Part shown: piece after piece, positions 47,731 to 57,824 of the stretch
Layout of the letters: each line of letters begins with the position of its first letter
How positions within the stretch are numbered: position 1 is the stretch's first letter
Assembly (NCBI GenBank): GCA_030145205.1
Contig: JAQYVZ010000009.1
Location: 27,382-91,381 of the forward strand
Origin: Desulfuromonadales bacterium
GTDB taxonomy: Bacteria > Desulfobacterota > Desulfuromonadia > Desulfuromonadales > BM103
DNA: 64,000 nucleotides
Direction of reading: 5' to 3'
Position numbers and translations under genes: made by a program
Notes under the pieces: model-generated
The model's input: the letters and a program-made list of their open reading frames with translations, nothing else
What the model was told of the DNA's origin: nothing
Databases searched by the model: none

Positions 47731-48605
47731 GATGTGTGTTTTTCAAGAATCCGTGAAAGGTGTTCAAGTTGATCTGCGGGAGCGCTGTCCTGTTGACGCG
47801 CCAGGTCCAGTGTCGCCCGACCGAGTTGCCGGTACAGGTCGTCCAGCAGAGGATCACCCTTTGCTAGCGACTCCAGATGCTTACGGATTGTTGAGACGTC
47901 CCCTCGTGAAAAAGGGCCGGTCAACGATTGGACGGTCCCGAGCGTAAATGCGTTGTCGACCACACCCCTGACGATTGGCTCCATGACGTTGAAGGCCTCG
48001 TCCCGCGCCAGGCCGGCTTGTTCGAAAATGCGACCGCCTGCATCCAACAGGGTGGTCAGGTAGTTACTGATGACGACCATCCCGGCGTGGTAAAGGGCCT
48101 TCTGGTCAGGGTCGATGGTAAAGCAGTGGCCGCCGATCGCTTCGAAGGCCGGTTGCAGCAGGTCCAGGGCGGCCTGATCACCTTCAATGGCACAGAAGGT
48201 CCCGGCAAAGCTTGCCGCAGACTGCTCCGGGTCGGCAAAGCTTTTGACCGGGTGGACACTGGCCACGGCTGCACCCTGCCGGGCGGCGGCCAGCAAAAGA
48301 TGTGATGGCGCCAGGCCGCTGCAATGGAATACGACATCCCCCGGTTTGAGAATATTGCATGCCGCCAGACGGTCGCAACAGGTTGCGAGGGCGTCGTCGC
48401 TGGTTGCGATCAGAAAGAGATCCGCAGGCAGCAGTTGCGCAAAGGCGCTGATCGGACGGCCGGCGCCAAGGAAGTGAACGGCCTGGCGACTGCTGTCATC
48501 CGAGCGGTTCAAAACATCCCCGATCGTACAGAACCCCTGTTGCTGCCAGAGCCGGCCAAGGGTTCTGGCCAGTTTGCCGCAGCCGATAATGTTGAGTGTT
48601 TTCAT
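47727..48605 (-). CDS. Rossmann-fold DUF2520 protein (F420/NADP oxidoreductase-like)
   Basis: 292 residues. N-terminal nucleotide fold with LNIIGCGKLARTLGRLW, then a helical C-terminal DUF2520 domain (VHPVKSFADP, ALYHAGMVVISNYLTTLL). It is distantly like ketopantoate/6-phosphogluconate reductases; the substrate is unknown. Start moved to ATG 48605 because GGGGAG lies 6 bases before it and the dinucleotide fold begins there. Confidence 0.88.
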   Translation of the reverse strand: MKTLNIIGCGKLARTLGRLWQQQGFCTIGDVLNRSDDSSRQAVHFLGAGRPISAFAQLLPADLFLIATSDDALATCCDRLAACNILKPGDVVFHCSGLAPSHLLLAAARQGAAVASVHPVKSFADPEQSAASFAGTFCAIEGDQAALDLLQPAFEAIGGHCFTIDPDQKALYHAGMVVISNYLTTLLDAGGRIFEQAGLARDEAFNVMEPIVRGVVDNAFTLGTVQSLTGPFSRGDVSTIRKHLESLAKGDPLLDDLYRQLGRATLDLARQQDSAPADQLEHLSRILEKHTS

Positions 48606-48642
48606 GACAGGCTCCCCGCGGCCTTTGCTGTCACCGGCAAGC

Positions 48643-49944
48643 TTATGCCCAGGTGGCAATCAGCTGTTCCACCTGCTTGCGATCGCGGCTTTGGTAGGGA
48701 CCAACGATTGCGCCGCGCAACCCCGTCGGAGTGAAGAAGTTCTCTGCCGTCTGTTTGAGGCTTTGAGCTGTGACCTGTTCGAGAGCCGCGAGATCTCCGG
48801 CCAGGGTACGGACGCAGCCGGTCAGTTCGCCCCAAGCATAACGCAGAGCCATTTCATCGACCTGGTCGCGAGAGTAGTCGAGGTCGTAACGGTAACTTCT
48901 TAGAACGTGGGCGAGTTCTTCGTCGGTAATCTCGCAAGATACCAGTTCGCTGAAAATTTCCAGAATCGCCTCGGTGGCCGCAACCAGGTTGTCCGGCGAG
49001 ACGGCCAGGTCGACGGCGAGCAGCCCGGTTTCTGCATAGAGCGCCAGGCCGGCGTCCACGGCGTAGGTCAGTCCCAACTCCTCGCGCAGGCGGATCATCA
49101 GGCGACTCATGCCGCCCCAGCCGAGGACGCGGCGCAAAACTCGCAGATTGACCGCATGCGGGTCGTCACGGCCCGGCAGTTGAAATGCCAGCTGGAGACT
49201 GACTTGCGAACCGGCGTCGCGAACCCAGCGCAGAGCCGGGGCGGAGGTTTGCGGTGCCGTCCAGAGTTGCGGCGGGGCGGGTTTGTCGCCCTGCCATGCC
49301 GCGAACGCCATTTCGGCGGCATCTCTGACGGTGGCGGCGTTGATCGGCCCAGCGACAGCCAATACGGCGTTGGCGGGTGTGTAGTAGGTCTGGTAGTGCT
49401 GTTTCAGCTGGGCCAGAGTCAGACGTTCAATGCTGGCCTGGGTGCCGAGAGTTGGACGTCCGAGCGGGTGCTTGGGGAACAGCAGTGCGGCGACGAGGTT
49501 GTCGGGGTTGATTTGTCGACCGGTTTCACTGAGATCGCTCAGGGCCTCTTCCAGGATGATGCGGCGCTCGACATCCAGACCATTGAACAGAGGCCTGCGC
49601 AGCATGGAGGCAAACAGAGCCACGCCTGCCGGAACCTGAGCCGGATGGACCCTGGAATGAAAACAGGTGGTTTCTGTATCGGTGGCGGCGTTGGCTGAGC
49701 CGCCTAAAGCCTCAAATGCCCTTTCCAGGGCGAGACCGGAAGGAAAATCAGCGGACCCTTTGAAGAGCATGTGCTCGAGGAAATGCGAGGCTCCCGATTT
49801 GCGCTGGGCTTCATAGCGGCTGCCGACGCCCAGAGAGATCATGATCTCAGCACTGTGGTGATGCGGCATGGGGACCGTCACCACCTTGAGGCCGTTTGAG
49901 AGGGTGTCGCACTGATATTCTGTCATAGTTGGCCGTTCGAACAT
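48643..49944 (-). CDS. M16-family zinc peptidase (processing-peptidase-like)
   Basis: 433 residues. The inverted zinc motif HFLEH is at about 54-58, with Glu in the second part (ERRIILEE). The two-half layout of M16 (catalytic N half, inactive C half) is visible. Such enzymes cleave peptides or preproteins in the cytosol or periplasm. ATG 49944 is taken; ATG 49926 (MTEYQCDTLSNGL) is equally possible because neither has a strong ribosome site. Confidence 0.92.
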   Translation of the reverse strand: MFERPTMTEYQCDTLSNGLKVVTVPMPHHHSAEIMISLGVGSRYEAQRKSGASHFLEHMLFKGSADFPSGLALERAFEALGGSANAATDTETTCFHSRVHPAQVPAGVALFASMLRRPLFNGLDVERRIILEEALSDLSETGRQINPDNLVAALLFPKHPLGRPTLGTQASIERLTLAQLKQHYQTYYTPANAVLAVAGPINAATVRDAAEMAFAAWQGDKPAPPQLWTAPQTSAPALRWVRDAGSQVSLQLAFQLPGRDDPHAVNLRVLRRVLGWGGMSRLMIRLREELGLTYAVDAGLALYAETGLLAVDLAVSPDNLVAATEAILEIFSELVSCEITDEELAHVLRSYRYDLDYSRDQVDEMALRYAWGELTGCVRTLAGDLAALEQVTAQSLKQTAENFFTPTGLRGAIVGPYQSRDRKQVEQLIATWA

Positions 49945-49986
49945 CCGGAAAATGGCTCGAGATAAGCTGCTGCTGTTCGCCTACAG

Positions 49987-50961
49987 TTAGCTCTGCAGCA
50001 AGCGGGCGGCTTCCTTAGCATGATAGGTAATAATCAGATCCGCCCCGGCACGTTTCATTCCGACCAAAGTCTCCATCATGACCCGGTCGCCGTCGATCCA
50101 ACCCTTTGCTGCGGCGGCCTTGACCATGGAGTATTCGCCGGAGACGTTGTAGGCGACCAGGGGCAGGTTGAAGCGTTCCTTGAGGTCGCGCAGGATGTCG
50201 AGGTAGGCGAGTGCCGGCTTGACCATCAGGAAGTCGGCGCATTCCTGCACATCGAGCTCCGCTTCGCGCAAGGCTTCCAGTCGGTTCGGCGGGTCCATCT
50301 GATAGCTGCGGCGATCACCGAATTGTGGGGTCGAGTCGGCTGCATCACGGAACGGGCCGTAGTAGGCGCTGGCGTATTTGACGGCATAGCTCATGACCGG
50401 AATATGACTGAACTGGTTGGCGTCGAGCACCTCGCGGATGGCGGCGACCCGCCCGTCCATCATATCACTCGGGGCGATGAGGTCAGCGCCGGCGCGGGCG
50501 TGCGACAGCGCTTCGGCGGTCAGCAGCTTAAGTGTCTCGTCATTGTCGACGTCGCCATCTTTGATCACTCCGCAGTGACCGTGGTCGGTGTACTCGCACA
50601 TGCAGACGTCGGTGATCACGAGCAGCTCCGGGACCGCTGCTTTAATTGCCCGGACAGTCTCCTGGATGATCCCGGTTTCGCAGTAGGCGTCCTGGCCGAG
50701 GGGGTCCTTCTCCTCGGGAATGCCGAACAGGATGACGGCGGGGATGCCGAGCTCGTGCACTTCCTTAGCCTCGGCAACGATATGTTCGATCGACTGCTGG
50801 TAGATGCCGGGCATCGACGGGATCTCTTTGCGGATGTTCTCACCAAAGGCGCTGAACATCGGGTAGATCAGATCATCAATGCGCAAGAAGTTTTCACGCA
50901 CCATACGGCGCAGTGTGTCAGTGCGGCGGGTGCGGCGGGCTCGGTATTCAGGGAAAAACAT
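49987..50961 (-). CDS. hemB: Delta-aminolevulinic acid dehydratase (porphobilinogen synthase)
   Basis: 324 residues. It condenses two 5-aminolevulinate to porphobilinogen. [19 protein letters not shown] at the N-terminus, the cysteine/zinc or magnesium region [25 protein letters not shown] and the Schiff-base lysine in [13 protein letters not shown] are all present. It is in a heme operon with hemA, hemC and hemD upstream. Confidence 0.97.
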   Translation of the reverse strand: MFFPEYRARRTRRTDTLRRMVRENFLRIDDLIYPMFSAFGENIRKEIPSMPGIYQQSIEHIVAEAKEVHELGIPAVILFGIPEEKDPLGQDAYCETGIIQETVRAIKAAVPELLVITDVCMCEYTDHGHCGVIKDGDVDNDETLKLLTAEALSHARAGADLIAPSDMMDGRVAAIREVLDANQFSHIPVMSYAVKYASAYYGPFRDAADSTPQFGDRRSYQMDPPNRLEALREAELDVQECADFLMVKPALAYLDILRDLKERFNLPLVAYNVSGEYSMVKAAAAKGWIDGDRVMMETLVGMKRAGADLIITYHAKEAARLLQS

Positions 50962-51033
50962 GGGGAACCTCCAAAGTCGAGGCGCAAGGCGCGAGGCGCG
51001 TAGCGCGGGATCTTGATGTGACGTTTGAACCGA

Positions 51034-51834
51034 TCAGTCTGAGCGTTTCTCGATAAAGTAGTCCTGAATCGCGTCGATCAAAGCCTCCAGAGTCGAATCC
51101 TGCGGTTCAATGACCACCTGGAAGCCAAGCTCCCTGGCCGTCCGGCTGGTCAGGGGGCCGATCGAGGCGACCGGGATGGTGCGGGCCTGCTCAGCCTGAT
51201 GTGCAGACAGCAGGTCGGTCAGGTTGCGCACGGTGGAAGACGCCGTAAAGGTCAACAGATCGAGCCTCTCTGTCAGAGCCTTGGCGAGTTGCCGGTCGGC
51301 TTCCGCAGGAGCCCTGCTGGTGTAGGCGACCGGGTCGAGAACTCTGGCGCCGGCTGCAGTCAACTGGCGGGGCACCAGGTCGCGGGCCAAACCGGCTTTC
51401 GGGTAGAGCACGCAGCGTCCGGCGACCTCTTCCCGAAGCAGAGCGACAATTCCTTCCGCACGGAAATCGGCTGGTATCTGGTCGACCGAGACACCTTTCG
51501 TTTCAATCGCCTGTGCAGTTTTCGGACCGACGGCAACCACGGTCATGTCGCGTAGGCGACTCAAATCGAGGTCCAGTTGTGCACAGCGCCCGAAAAACAC
51601 CTCAACCGCATTGGGAGAGCTCAGGATCAGGATGTCGACCTGATCGATCTGTTCCAGTGCCCGGTCCAGCTCAGTCGGGTCTTCCGGGGGAACGATTTCA
51701 ATGGTTGGGCAAACCACCACCGTGGCCCCCAAGTCTGCCAGCGGCCGCGCCAATGCGTCTGCCTGGGCGGCCGTACGGGTTACCAGGATGCGTTTGCCGG
51801 CCAGAGGCTGGGTGCTTTCCCCGGGCTCAGACAT
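51034..51834 (-). CDS. hemD: Uroporphyrinogen-III synthase
   Basis: 266 residues. HemD closes and inverts ring D of hydroxymethylbilane. It has LAGKRILVTRTAAQADALARPL at the start, LILSSPNAVEVFF, and TFTASSTVRNL, the usual pattern. Sequence is loosely conserved in this family, but context with hemC is decisive. ATG 51834 chosen with AAGGAAG upstream; it overlaps the hemC stop by 8 bases. In many relatives hemD is fused to a methyltransferase; here it stands alone. Confidence 0.93.
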   Translation of the reverse strand: MSEPGESTQPLAGKRILVTRTAAQADALARPLADLGATVVVCPTIEIVPPEDPTELDRALEQIDQVDILILSSPNAVEVFFGRCAQLDLDLSRLRDMTVVAVGPKTAQAIETKGVSVDQIPADFRAEGIVALLREEVAGRCVLYPKAGLARDLVPRQLTAAGARVLDPVAYTSRAPAEADRQLAKALTERLDLLTFTASSTVRNLTDLLSAHQAEQARTIPVASIGPLTSRTARELGFQVVIEPQDSTLEALIDAIQDYFIEKRSD

Positions 51835-52786
51835 CTTCCTTGTTGACGTTGAACGTTTCGTGCTCATAGACCTCGTTGAGGATTTTGCCGGCACCCATGA
51901 TCAGCAGGTCGTCTGCCAGGGAGATACCGGTCTTCTCGGCCTCATCAACATGACAGGTGACGGTTTTTTTCAGGAACTCCTGGCCATCGGTGCTGGAGAC
52001 CAGTCCGGTCAGGCTGAGGGTGTCGCCGGAGACCGTGCCGTAAGCGGCGATCGGCACCTGGCAACCGCCTTCCAGTCGGCGCAGCACGGCCCGTTCCGCG
52101 ATCACGGCATGAGCGGTTTCCGGGTGGTTGAAAAAATCGATCATGTCATTGACTTCGGCATCGTCGGTGCGCGTTTCCAGACCAAGGGCCCCTTGGCCGA
52201 TCGCCGGCAGAGAGGCACTGGTCGAGAGGTATTCGCTGATCTGTGCCTCAAAGCCGAGGCGGATCATGCCAGCGGCAGCCAGAATAACGGCGTCCAGGTC
52301 GTCCTCGGTCAGCTTGCGGAGGCGGGTCTGGACATTGCCGCGAATATCGACCATCTGGAAATCGGGCCGAACGTGCAGCAGTTGCGCCTTGCGGCGCAGG
52401 GAGGAGGTGCCGATGCGGGCTCCTTGCTGTAACTCCTTCCAGGAGGTGACGCCAGGACGCAGGACGACGATGTCGCGTGGGTCCTCGCGTTCTGTGATGC
52501 AGCGTAGCGACAGTCCTTCAGGGAAAATAGTCGGCACATCTTTCATGGAGTGCACGGCAATGTCGATTTCGTCGCGCAGCATCGCTTCTTCGATCTCCTT
52601 GACGAAGAGGCCTTTGCCACCAACCATGGCGAGCGGCACATCGAGGATCTTGTCCCCCTGGGTCTTGATCTTGGTCAGAGTGACTTCAAGGCCGGGGTAG
52701 CGTTGTTCGAGTTCGTCCTTGACCCAGTTGGCCTGCCAGAGAGCCAGTTGACTGGCCCGGGTCCCAATGCGTAGCTGCTTTTTCAT
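51827..52786 (-). CDS. hemC: Porphobilinogen deaminase (hydroxymethylbilane synthase)
   Basis: 319 residues. RIGTRASQLALWQANWV, KGLFVKEIEEAML, HSMKDVPT and the dipyrromethane-binding region (cofactor Cys in LEGGCQVPIAAY) are all seen. It joins four porphobilinogen units to hydroxymethylbilane. Neighbours hemA and hemD fit the pathway. Confidence 0.97.
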   Translation of the reverse strand: MKKQLRIGTRASQLALWQANWVKDELEQRYPGLEVTLTKIKTQGDKILDVPLAMVGGKGLFVKEIEEAMLRDEIDIAVHSMKDVPTIFPEGLSLRCITEREDPRDIVVLRPGVTSWKELQQGARIGTSSLRRKAQLLHVRPDFQMVDIRGNVQTRLRKLTEDDLDAVILAAAGMIRLGFEAQISEYLSTSASLPAIGQGALGLETRTDDAEVNDMIDFFNHPETAHAVIAERAVLRRLEGGCQVPIAAYGTVSGDTLSLTGLVSSTDGQEFLKKTVTCHVDEAEKTGISLADDLLIMGAGKILNEVYEHETFNVNKEDV

Positions 52787-52801
52787 GGAAAAGAGACTCC
52801 T

Positions 52802-54121
52802 TTATGATTCGTCAGATTCGTTGTCGAGCGGCTTGATTTCGTGGTCGTCGGGTGCCGGTGCCGGCAAGTCGAACAGGGTGCGGATGGCATCAACATAATC
52901 TTCGCCGCTATTATTGTTTTGCCCGTTCTTTAACAGCTCGATCGGTTTGTGCATGATTTTGTTCAGCAGGGCGTTACTCATCGCCTCGATGCTTTTGCGC
53001 TGTTTGTCGCTCAGGTCCTTGAGGTTACCGAAGGTTTTCTCCAGTTCCTGTCTGCGTAAATCGTCCAGCTTGCGGCGCAGGGCGATGATGGTTGGCTTGA
53101 CGTCGAGGTTCTCCAGCCAGTGGGCAAACTGGCCGATTTCCTGCTCGACGATGTTTTCCGCCTTGCGCGCTTCTTTCTTGCGTTCCTTGAGGTTGGCCTG
53201 AACCACGCCCTGCAGGTCGTCCACATCGTAGAGGTAGACGTTGTCGACGTCATTGACCCGCGGGTCGATGTCGCGCGGTACGGCGATATCGATCAGGAAC
53301 ATCGGTTTGTGCTTGCGTCGCCGGATAATTTCGTCCATCTGACGATGGCCGAGAATAAAATTGGGGGCCCCGGTGGAGGTCAGTACGATGTCGACGGCAA
53401 CCAGGTCGTCGGTAAAGCGGTCGAAGGGGACGGCCTTGCCCTGTAGTTCGGCAGCCAGTTTTTCGGCGCGTTCCAGGGTGCGGTTGGTCACCAGGACATC
53501 GTTGACGCCGTTCGACATGAAGTGGCGCGCGGCCAACTCGCACATCTCTCCGGCACCGATAATCATAACAGCCTTGTTATCGAGACGGTCGAAGATTTTG
53601 CGGGCCAGTTCCACTGCTGCAAAAGAGACCGATACGGCATTGCTGGCGATGCCGGTTTCAGTCCGGACGCGTTTCGCCACGGAAAACGCCTTATGCAGGA
53701 AGCGGTTCAGGATCAAGCCGGCCGTCTGGTACTCCACGGCGTAGCCGTAGGCGGTCTTGATCTGGCCAAGAATCTGTGGCTCGCCGATCACCATAGAGTC
53801 GAGGCTTGAGGCGACCCGGAACAGGTGGTGAATAGCACCTTCGCCGCTGTAGTCGTAGAGGTGTTCTTCGAGGTCATCCCGGGACAGGTCGTGGAATTCG
53901 GCGAGGAACCGGCGCAGGGCGATGGCGGCTGCGGATGGGTCCTTGCTGACGGCGTAGAGTTCGACCCGGTTGCAGGTGGAGACAATCAGGCCCTCAAGAA
54001 TGCCCGGCAGGGCTTTCAGTTGCCGTAGCGGCTCCTGCATGGCCGTGGGCGCAAAGGCGACCTTTTCACGGATCTCAACCGGAGCAGTTTTATGACTTAA
54101 GCCAACAATGACGATATGCAT
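52802..54121 (-). CDS. hemA: Glutamyl-tRNA reductase
   Basis: 439 residues. [14 protein letters not shown] at the start, catalytic Cys in [29 protein letters not shown] domain [16 protein letters not shown], and the C-terminal dimerisation helix. It makes glutamate-1-semialdehyde in the C5 route to heme. It precedes hemC by 15 bases. Confidence 0.97.
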   Translation of the reverse strand: MHIVIVGLSHKTAPVEIREKVAFAPTAMQEPLRQLKALPGILEGLIVSTCNRVELYAVSKDPSAAAIALRRFLAEFHDLSRDDLEEHLYDYSGEGAIHHLFRVASSLDSMVIGEPQILGQIKTAYGYAVEYQTAGLILNRFLHKAFSVAKRVRTETGIASNAVSVSFAAVELARKIFDRLDNKAVMIIGAGEMCELAARHFMSNGVNDVLVTNRTLERAEKLAAELQGKAVPFDRFTDDLVAVDIVLTSTGAPNFILGHRQMDEIIRRRKHKPMFLIDIAVPRDIDPRVNDVDNVYLYDVDDLQGVVQANLKERKKEARKAENIVEQEIGQFAHWLENLDVKPTIIALRRKLDDLRRQELEKTFGNLKDLSDKQRKSIEAMSNALLNKIMHKPIELLKNGQNNNSGEDYVDAIRTLFDLPAPAPDDHEIKPLDNESDES

Positions 54122-54148
54122 GATTCGATCCTCGGTTCCGTCAACCCG

Positions 54149-54982
54149 TTACCCGGCAAAGTCGCTGAAGCTGTGCACGCCGGAGAGGAACATGTTGACG
54201 CCGAAGAAGGTAAATAACAGGCAAGCAAAGCCGATGATTGCAAAAATCGCGGCTCGCCGGCCGCGCCAGCCGACGGTCAGTCGGCCGTGCAGCAGGGCAG
54301 CGTATAAAAACCAGGTGATCAGTGCCCAGGTTTCCTTCGGGTCCCAGCGCCAGTAGCCGCCCCAGGCGGAGTTGGCCCAGATGGCTCCGGAGATGATCCC
54401 CATAGTCATCAGGGGGAAACCGAAGGTCAGGCATTTGTAGTTGATGTTGTCGAGGACGTCCAGCGACGGTAAACGGTAAAACAGGCCGGAGAACTTTTTG
54501 CTTTTGACCATCCGTTCTTGCAGCAGGTACATGATCCCGGCCATGCCGGCTACGGCAAAGATCGCATGGCCCAGAAAGGCCAGGGAGACATGCACCGGAA
54601 ACCACCAGCTGTCGAGAATCGGGTTGCTGGCCACGGGCTGCTGTGGGGCGACTGTGCTGCCGATCATCAGAACCAGAGCCAGTGGGCAGATGAAGGCGCC
54701 GAGAATTGCGGCACGATAGTAATGGTCAAACAGGAGGTAAATCCCCACTAGCGTCAGAGCGAAAAAAGAGAGGGATTCATGCAAGCTGGCGACCGGGGTG
54801 ATATCCGTTGCCAGCCAGCGGGCGAAAATCGTCATGCAGTGTACAGCAAAGCCGCCAACGAGAACCCGCTTCGCGTAGCTTCCCAGATGCTCTTTTCGAC
54901 TGATCACACTGACCAGATACAGCAGTGTCGACACGAAATAGATCAGCAGGGTGGTCTTGAACAACAGAATATTGATGGTCAT
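54149..54982 (-). CDS. ccsA: CcsA/CcsB-type cytochrome c biogenesis membrane protein
   Basis: 277 residues with about eight membrane helices. It has the tryptophan-rich [22 protein letters not shown]-type block (here [20 protein letters not shown]) that binds heme in CcsA/CcmC/HemX proteins. It would handle heme for cytochrome c maturation. It is first in the heme operon, fitting the cytochrome demand of this organism. Confidence 0.93.
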   Translation of the reverse strand: [277 protein letters not shown]

Positions 54983-55208
54983 GACGAATTATCCGATATC
55001 TGCGCCTTGCAAACAGAAAAAACACCCGAGAAACAGTATCTGCCGAACAAGGCTGCCGGTTTCCGAAGCCGCGCACCGAAAAAACCACGAAACGGCCCCA
55101 AATAGCAGCCAAGTCTTGGCAACTTTTGACAAATGAAAATTATACGCACGACGGCTGTAACCTGTCAATTTTTCTTCAACGTTGTTCGGTGATGGCAGGG
55201 TGTTCGAA

Positions 55209-55784
55209 TCAGATGCCGAAGAGCTCCTCTTCGACCAGGGAGCAGAGCAGGTTACCGGTCATCAAAACGCCTTCAAGCAGACGTGGGGCGGAATCTGTGG
55301 GCAGGAGCAGAGAAAGATCTGGCGCGGTGCCGGTCGGCGTGGTTTGCTCGCTGGCGATCAAAATCGTTTTACAGCCCAGCTGCCGGGCAGTTTCGAGCAC
55401 CTCCTGGTCCGCTGCAGTGATCTCAGTGCCGGATAAAACCAGCAGGGTGTCCTGAGCGGTCGCCATGGCTCGCAGTTGCCGGCTGAATAACTGGGAGCTC
55501 TGGTTGTCAGCAGCCAGGTAGCTTGCCAGGCCGGCATCGTTGGTTAGAGCGATGGCCGGCAGGGCCGGCCGCTCCAGGGTTTGTCGGTGGATGAAGGTTT
55601 GCCCCAACAGGCTGGCGATGGTACCGAAGGGCCCACTGCCGACCAGGAAGAGTCGTCCGCCCTGGTGGAAGGTGGTCACCAGATGGTGTGATACTTCTTT
55701 GAGAAGATCTTCCTGGGAGCTCAGGAAGGGGTCGAGCAGGGCGATCTGCTGGGCAATAGTTTCTGCAATTCGATTGCTGTTCAT
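55209..55784 (-). CDS. SIS-domain protein (phosphosugar isomerase-like)
   Basis: 191 residues. The SIS fold is seen as RLFLVGSGPFGTIASLLGQTFIH, then TLLVLSGTEITAADQEVLETARQLGCKTILIASE. It resembles GmhA/DiaA-type proteins but lacks a clear match to either; the role could be sugar-phosphate binding or replication control. It is monocistronic and divergent from thioredoxin. Confidence 0.82.
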   Translation of the reverse strand: MNSNRIAETIAQQIALLDPFLSSQEDLLKEVSHHLVTTFHQGGRLFLVGSGPFGTIASLLGQTFIHRQTLERPALPAIALTNDAGLASYLAADNQSSQLFSRQLRAMATAQDTLLVLSGTEITAADQEVLETARQLGCKTILIASEQTTPTGTAPDLSLLLPTDSAPRLLEGVLMTGNLLCSLVEEELFGI

Positions 55785-55976
55785 GGCGTGTCTCGGGTCA
55801 CTTTCAGGGCAGGCTGGCAGAATATTCTTCCGGGTATCTTAATTTTGTCGTTTTGGCCTGTCAAGGAGCGACCATTTAAAACAACCAAAAAGGTTGATTT
55901 TTTCGTGAGGGGTATTATGATAACCGAGATACGTGATTTGTTTGATAGATGATAGCCACAATAAGGAGAATTGACC

Positions 55977-56306
55977 ATGGCAAATGATAAAGTCGTCCAG
56001 TTGACGGATGATTCTTTTGAAAGCGAAGTGAAGCAGTCTGATGTTCCCGTACTGGTCGATTTCTGGGCCTCCTGGTGCGCCCCCTGCAAGGCGATCGGTC
56101 CGGTCATCGATCAGCTGGCTGATGAATTTGACGGTCAGGTGAAGATCTGCAAACTCAATGTCGATGACAACCCCGCAACGCCTGGCCAGTTCGGTGTGCG
56201 CGGCATCCCGACCCTGATCCTGTTCAAAGGTGGTGAGGTGCTCGACCAGGTGGTCGGCGCGGTGCCCAAAAACCAGCTCGAAAGCCTGCTCAAGAAGGCT
56301 CTGTAA
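55977..56306 (+). CDS. trxA: Thioredoxin
   Basis: 109 residues, no signal peptide, so cytosolic. Active site WCAPC with Cys34 and Cys37 (WASWCAPCKAIGPV), cis-proline in IPTLILF. AAGGAG precedes the ATG at 55977; TTG two codons earlier is rejected. It has its own terminator. Confidence 0.96.
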   Translation: MANDKVVQLTDDSFESEVKQSDVPVLVDFWASWCAPCKAIGPVIDQLADEFDGQVKICKLNVDDNPATPGQFGVRGIPTLILFKGGEVLDQVVGAVPKNQLESLLKKAL

Positions 56307-56338
56307 GAGAGTTCTTCTGTGCATTCAGATGACGACAG

Positions 56339-56368
56339 GGCCCGGCATTTTGCTGGGCCTTTGTTGTT
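56339..56368 (+). terminator. Terminator after trxA
   Basis: GGCCCGGC (56339-56346) / GCTGGGCC (56352-56359), one G-T wobble, 5-base loop, then TTTGTTGTT. Confidence 0.75.
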
Positions 56369-56482
56369 GGTACAGTCTTTCACCGCGGGTCTTCGACTGG
56401 TTAGACTTGATTTCCAGGGGCTGAATGGTTAACGATGAGACCCTGCGTTTAAGGCGCGGCACTGAAAACAGGAGAAGGTCTG

Positions 56483-56788
56483 ATGATTCCGAAGGAAGAG
56501 TTGCTGGTCCAGTCCGGCGAGTCGGTTTTGCAGGGACTCTGGATCGATCTGGGCAGTCGCATGGAAAAGGATGTCGCCTGGCAGCGTATCGAGTGGCTGG
56601 TGGCCGAACATTTTGAAAGGCTGGCTTCTGCTGATAGCGGTCTGGAGTCTCTCTATCGTGACCCCACCGACGGCCGTCTCTGGGAGCTGTTCCCGGTGCG
56701 TCCCGAGCTGGGCGAGAAAAGCCCGCTGCAGCTGGCCGTGATCGATCCACAGGTGGCGGCAGAGCGTTTTGAAATCGTCATTGAATAA
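56483..56788 (+). CDS. Imm27-like small protein (orphan)
   Basis: 101 residues, no signal or membrane helix. The core WQRIEWLVAEHFERL followed by ESLYRDPTDGRLWELFP is like the Imm27 immunity family (LYRDP-DGR-WEL). Such proteins protect against polymorphic toxins, but no toxin gene is nearby; it may be an orphan or do another job. Upstream GGAGAAGG gives a good ribosome site. Confidence 0.65.
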   Translation: MIPKEELLVQSGESVLQGLWIDLGSRMEKDVAWQRIEWLVAEHFERLASADSGLESLYRDPTDGRLWELFPVRPELGEKSPLQLAVIDPQVAAERFEIVIE

Positions 56789-56898
56789 CGTACCGACCCG
56801 CAAGATTGGCCCATTGTGCCCCCGGATGTGCGAAGAGAGGGGTGTCAACGTCCAATGACGGTATCTTCTGATACACTGGAGAAAAAGAAGGGCAAGTC

Positions 56899-57762
56899 AT
56901 GAGCTGTGTTTACCTGAATGGTGAGTTTGTCGACAGTGATCTGGCGGTGGTCTCGGTTTTCGATCAGGGCTTTCTCTACGGCGACGGTATTTTTGAAAGC
57001 TTCCGCTCGATTGGCGACCAGCTGTACCAGTTCCCCCAGCATTATCAACGTTTGCTGCAGTCGGCCGAGGCACTCAGTTATCCGGTCACCATCTCCCAGG
57101 AGAAGCTGGAAAAAATCCTGATGGAGTTGCGGGATAGAAATGGCCTGAACGATGCTTACTACCGGATTACGGTCACGCGGGGCAAGGGACAGGTCGGTTT
57201 TCAGCGGGAAATGGGGAATGATCTGACCTGCCTGGTGATCGGTCGGGAATTCCAGGGGTTCGAGCCGAGCTGCTACGCACAGGGCATTCAGCTACGTGTG
57301 GCGCAGATCCGCCGCAACGCCCCCGAGGCGATCAATCCGAAGATCAAGTCGATCAGCAATCTCAATAGCCTGCTCGGCAAGCTCGAAGCCAAAGCCGCCG
57401 GGGCTTTTGAGGTCGTCATGCTGAACAACAAGGACCTGATCTGCGAAGGGGCCTCCTCGAACATCTTCTGGACCAAGGACCAGTGGGTCTTTACCCCCGA
57501 TGCCTCGACCGGCCTGCTTGAAGGGGTGACCCGTTCCACGATCATGCGGCTCTGCGAAGAGAGCATGAACCTGCGCGTGATCACCGGTGAATTCAAACTG
57601 CAGGACCTGAAATTTGCCGACGAAGTCTTTATTTCCTCCACCTCACTCGAGGTGATGCCAGTCGTCTGGGTGGACGACTTTACCATTAACCAGGGAGGGG
57701 TTGGCCCCATCGCCCGTCAGTTGCGCCAGGAGCTGCACCGGGATATGGGTAAACACTCCTGA
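56899..57762 (+). CDS. Class IV aminotransferase (PabC/IlvE/Dat-like)
   Basis: 287 residues of PLP fold type IV. Start YLNGEFVDSDLAVVSVFDQGFLYGDGIFES, PLP-lysine region in NPKIKSISNLNSLLGKLEA, and EGASSNIFW. It could be aminodeoxychorismate lyase (folate), branched-chain or D-amino-acid aminotransferase; GFLYGDGIFES and lack of BCAT-specific length do not separate these. It follows the Imm27-like gene by 110 bases. Confidence 0.9.
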   Translation: MSCVYLNGEFVDSDLAVVSVFDQGFLYGDGIFESFRSIGDQLYQFPQHYQRLLQSAEALSYPVTISQEKLEKILMELRDRNGLNDAYYRITVTRGKGQVGFQREMGNDLTCLVIGREFQGFEPSCYAQGIQLRVAQIRRNAPEAINPKIKSISNLNSLLGKLEAKAAGAFEVVMLNNKDLICEGASSNIFWTKDQWVFTPDASTGLLEGVTRSTIMRLCEESMNLRVITGEFKLQDLKFADEVFISSTSLEVMPVVWVDDFTINQGGVGPIARQLRQELHRDMGKHS

Positions 57763-57824
57763 TGTGATTGCCAGAGGCGACATCCTGACCCTCCTCTAAA
57801 TAGAGTTCGCCCTGAAATGTCCGA

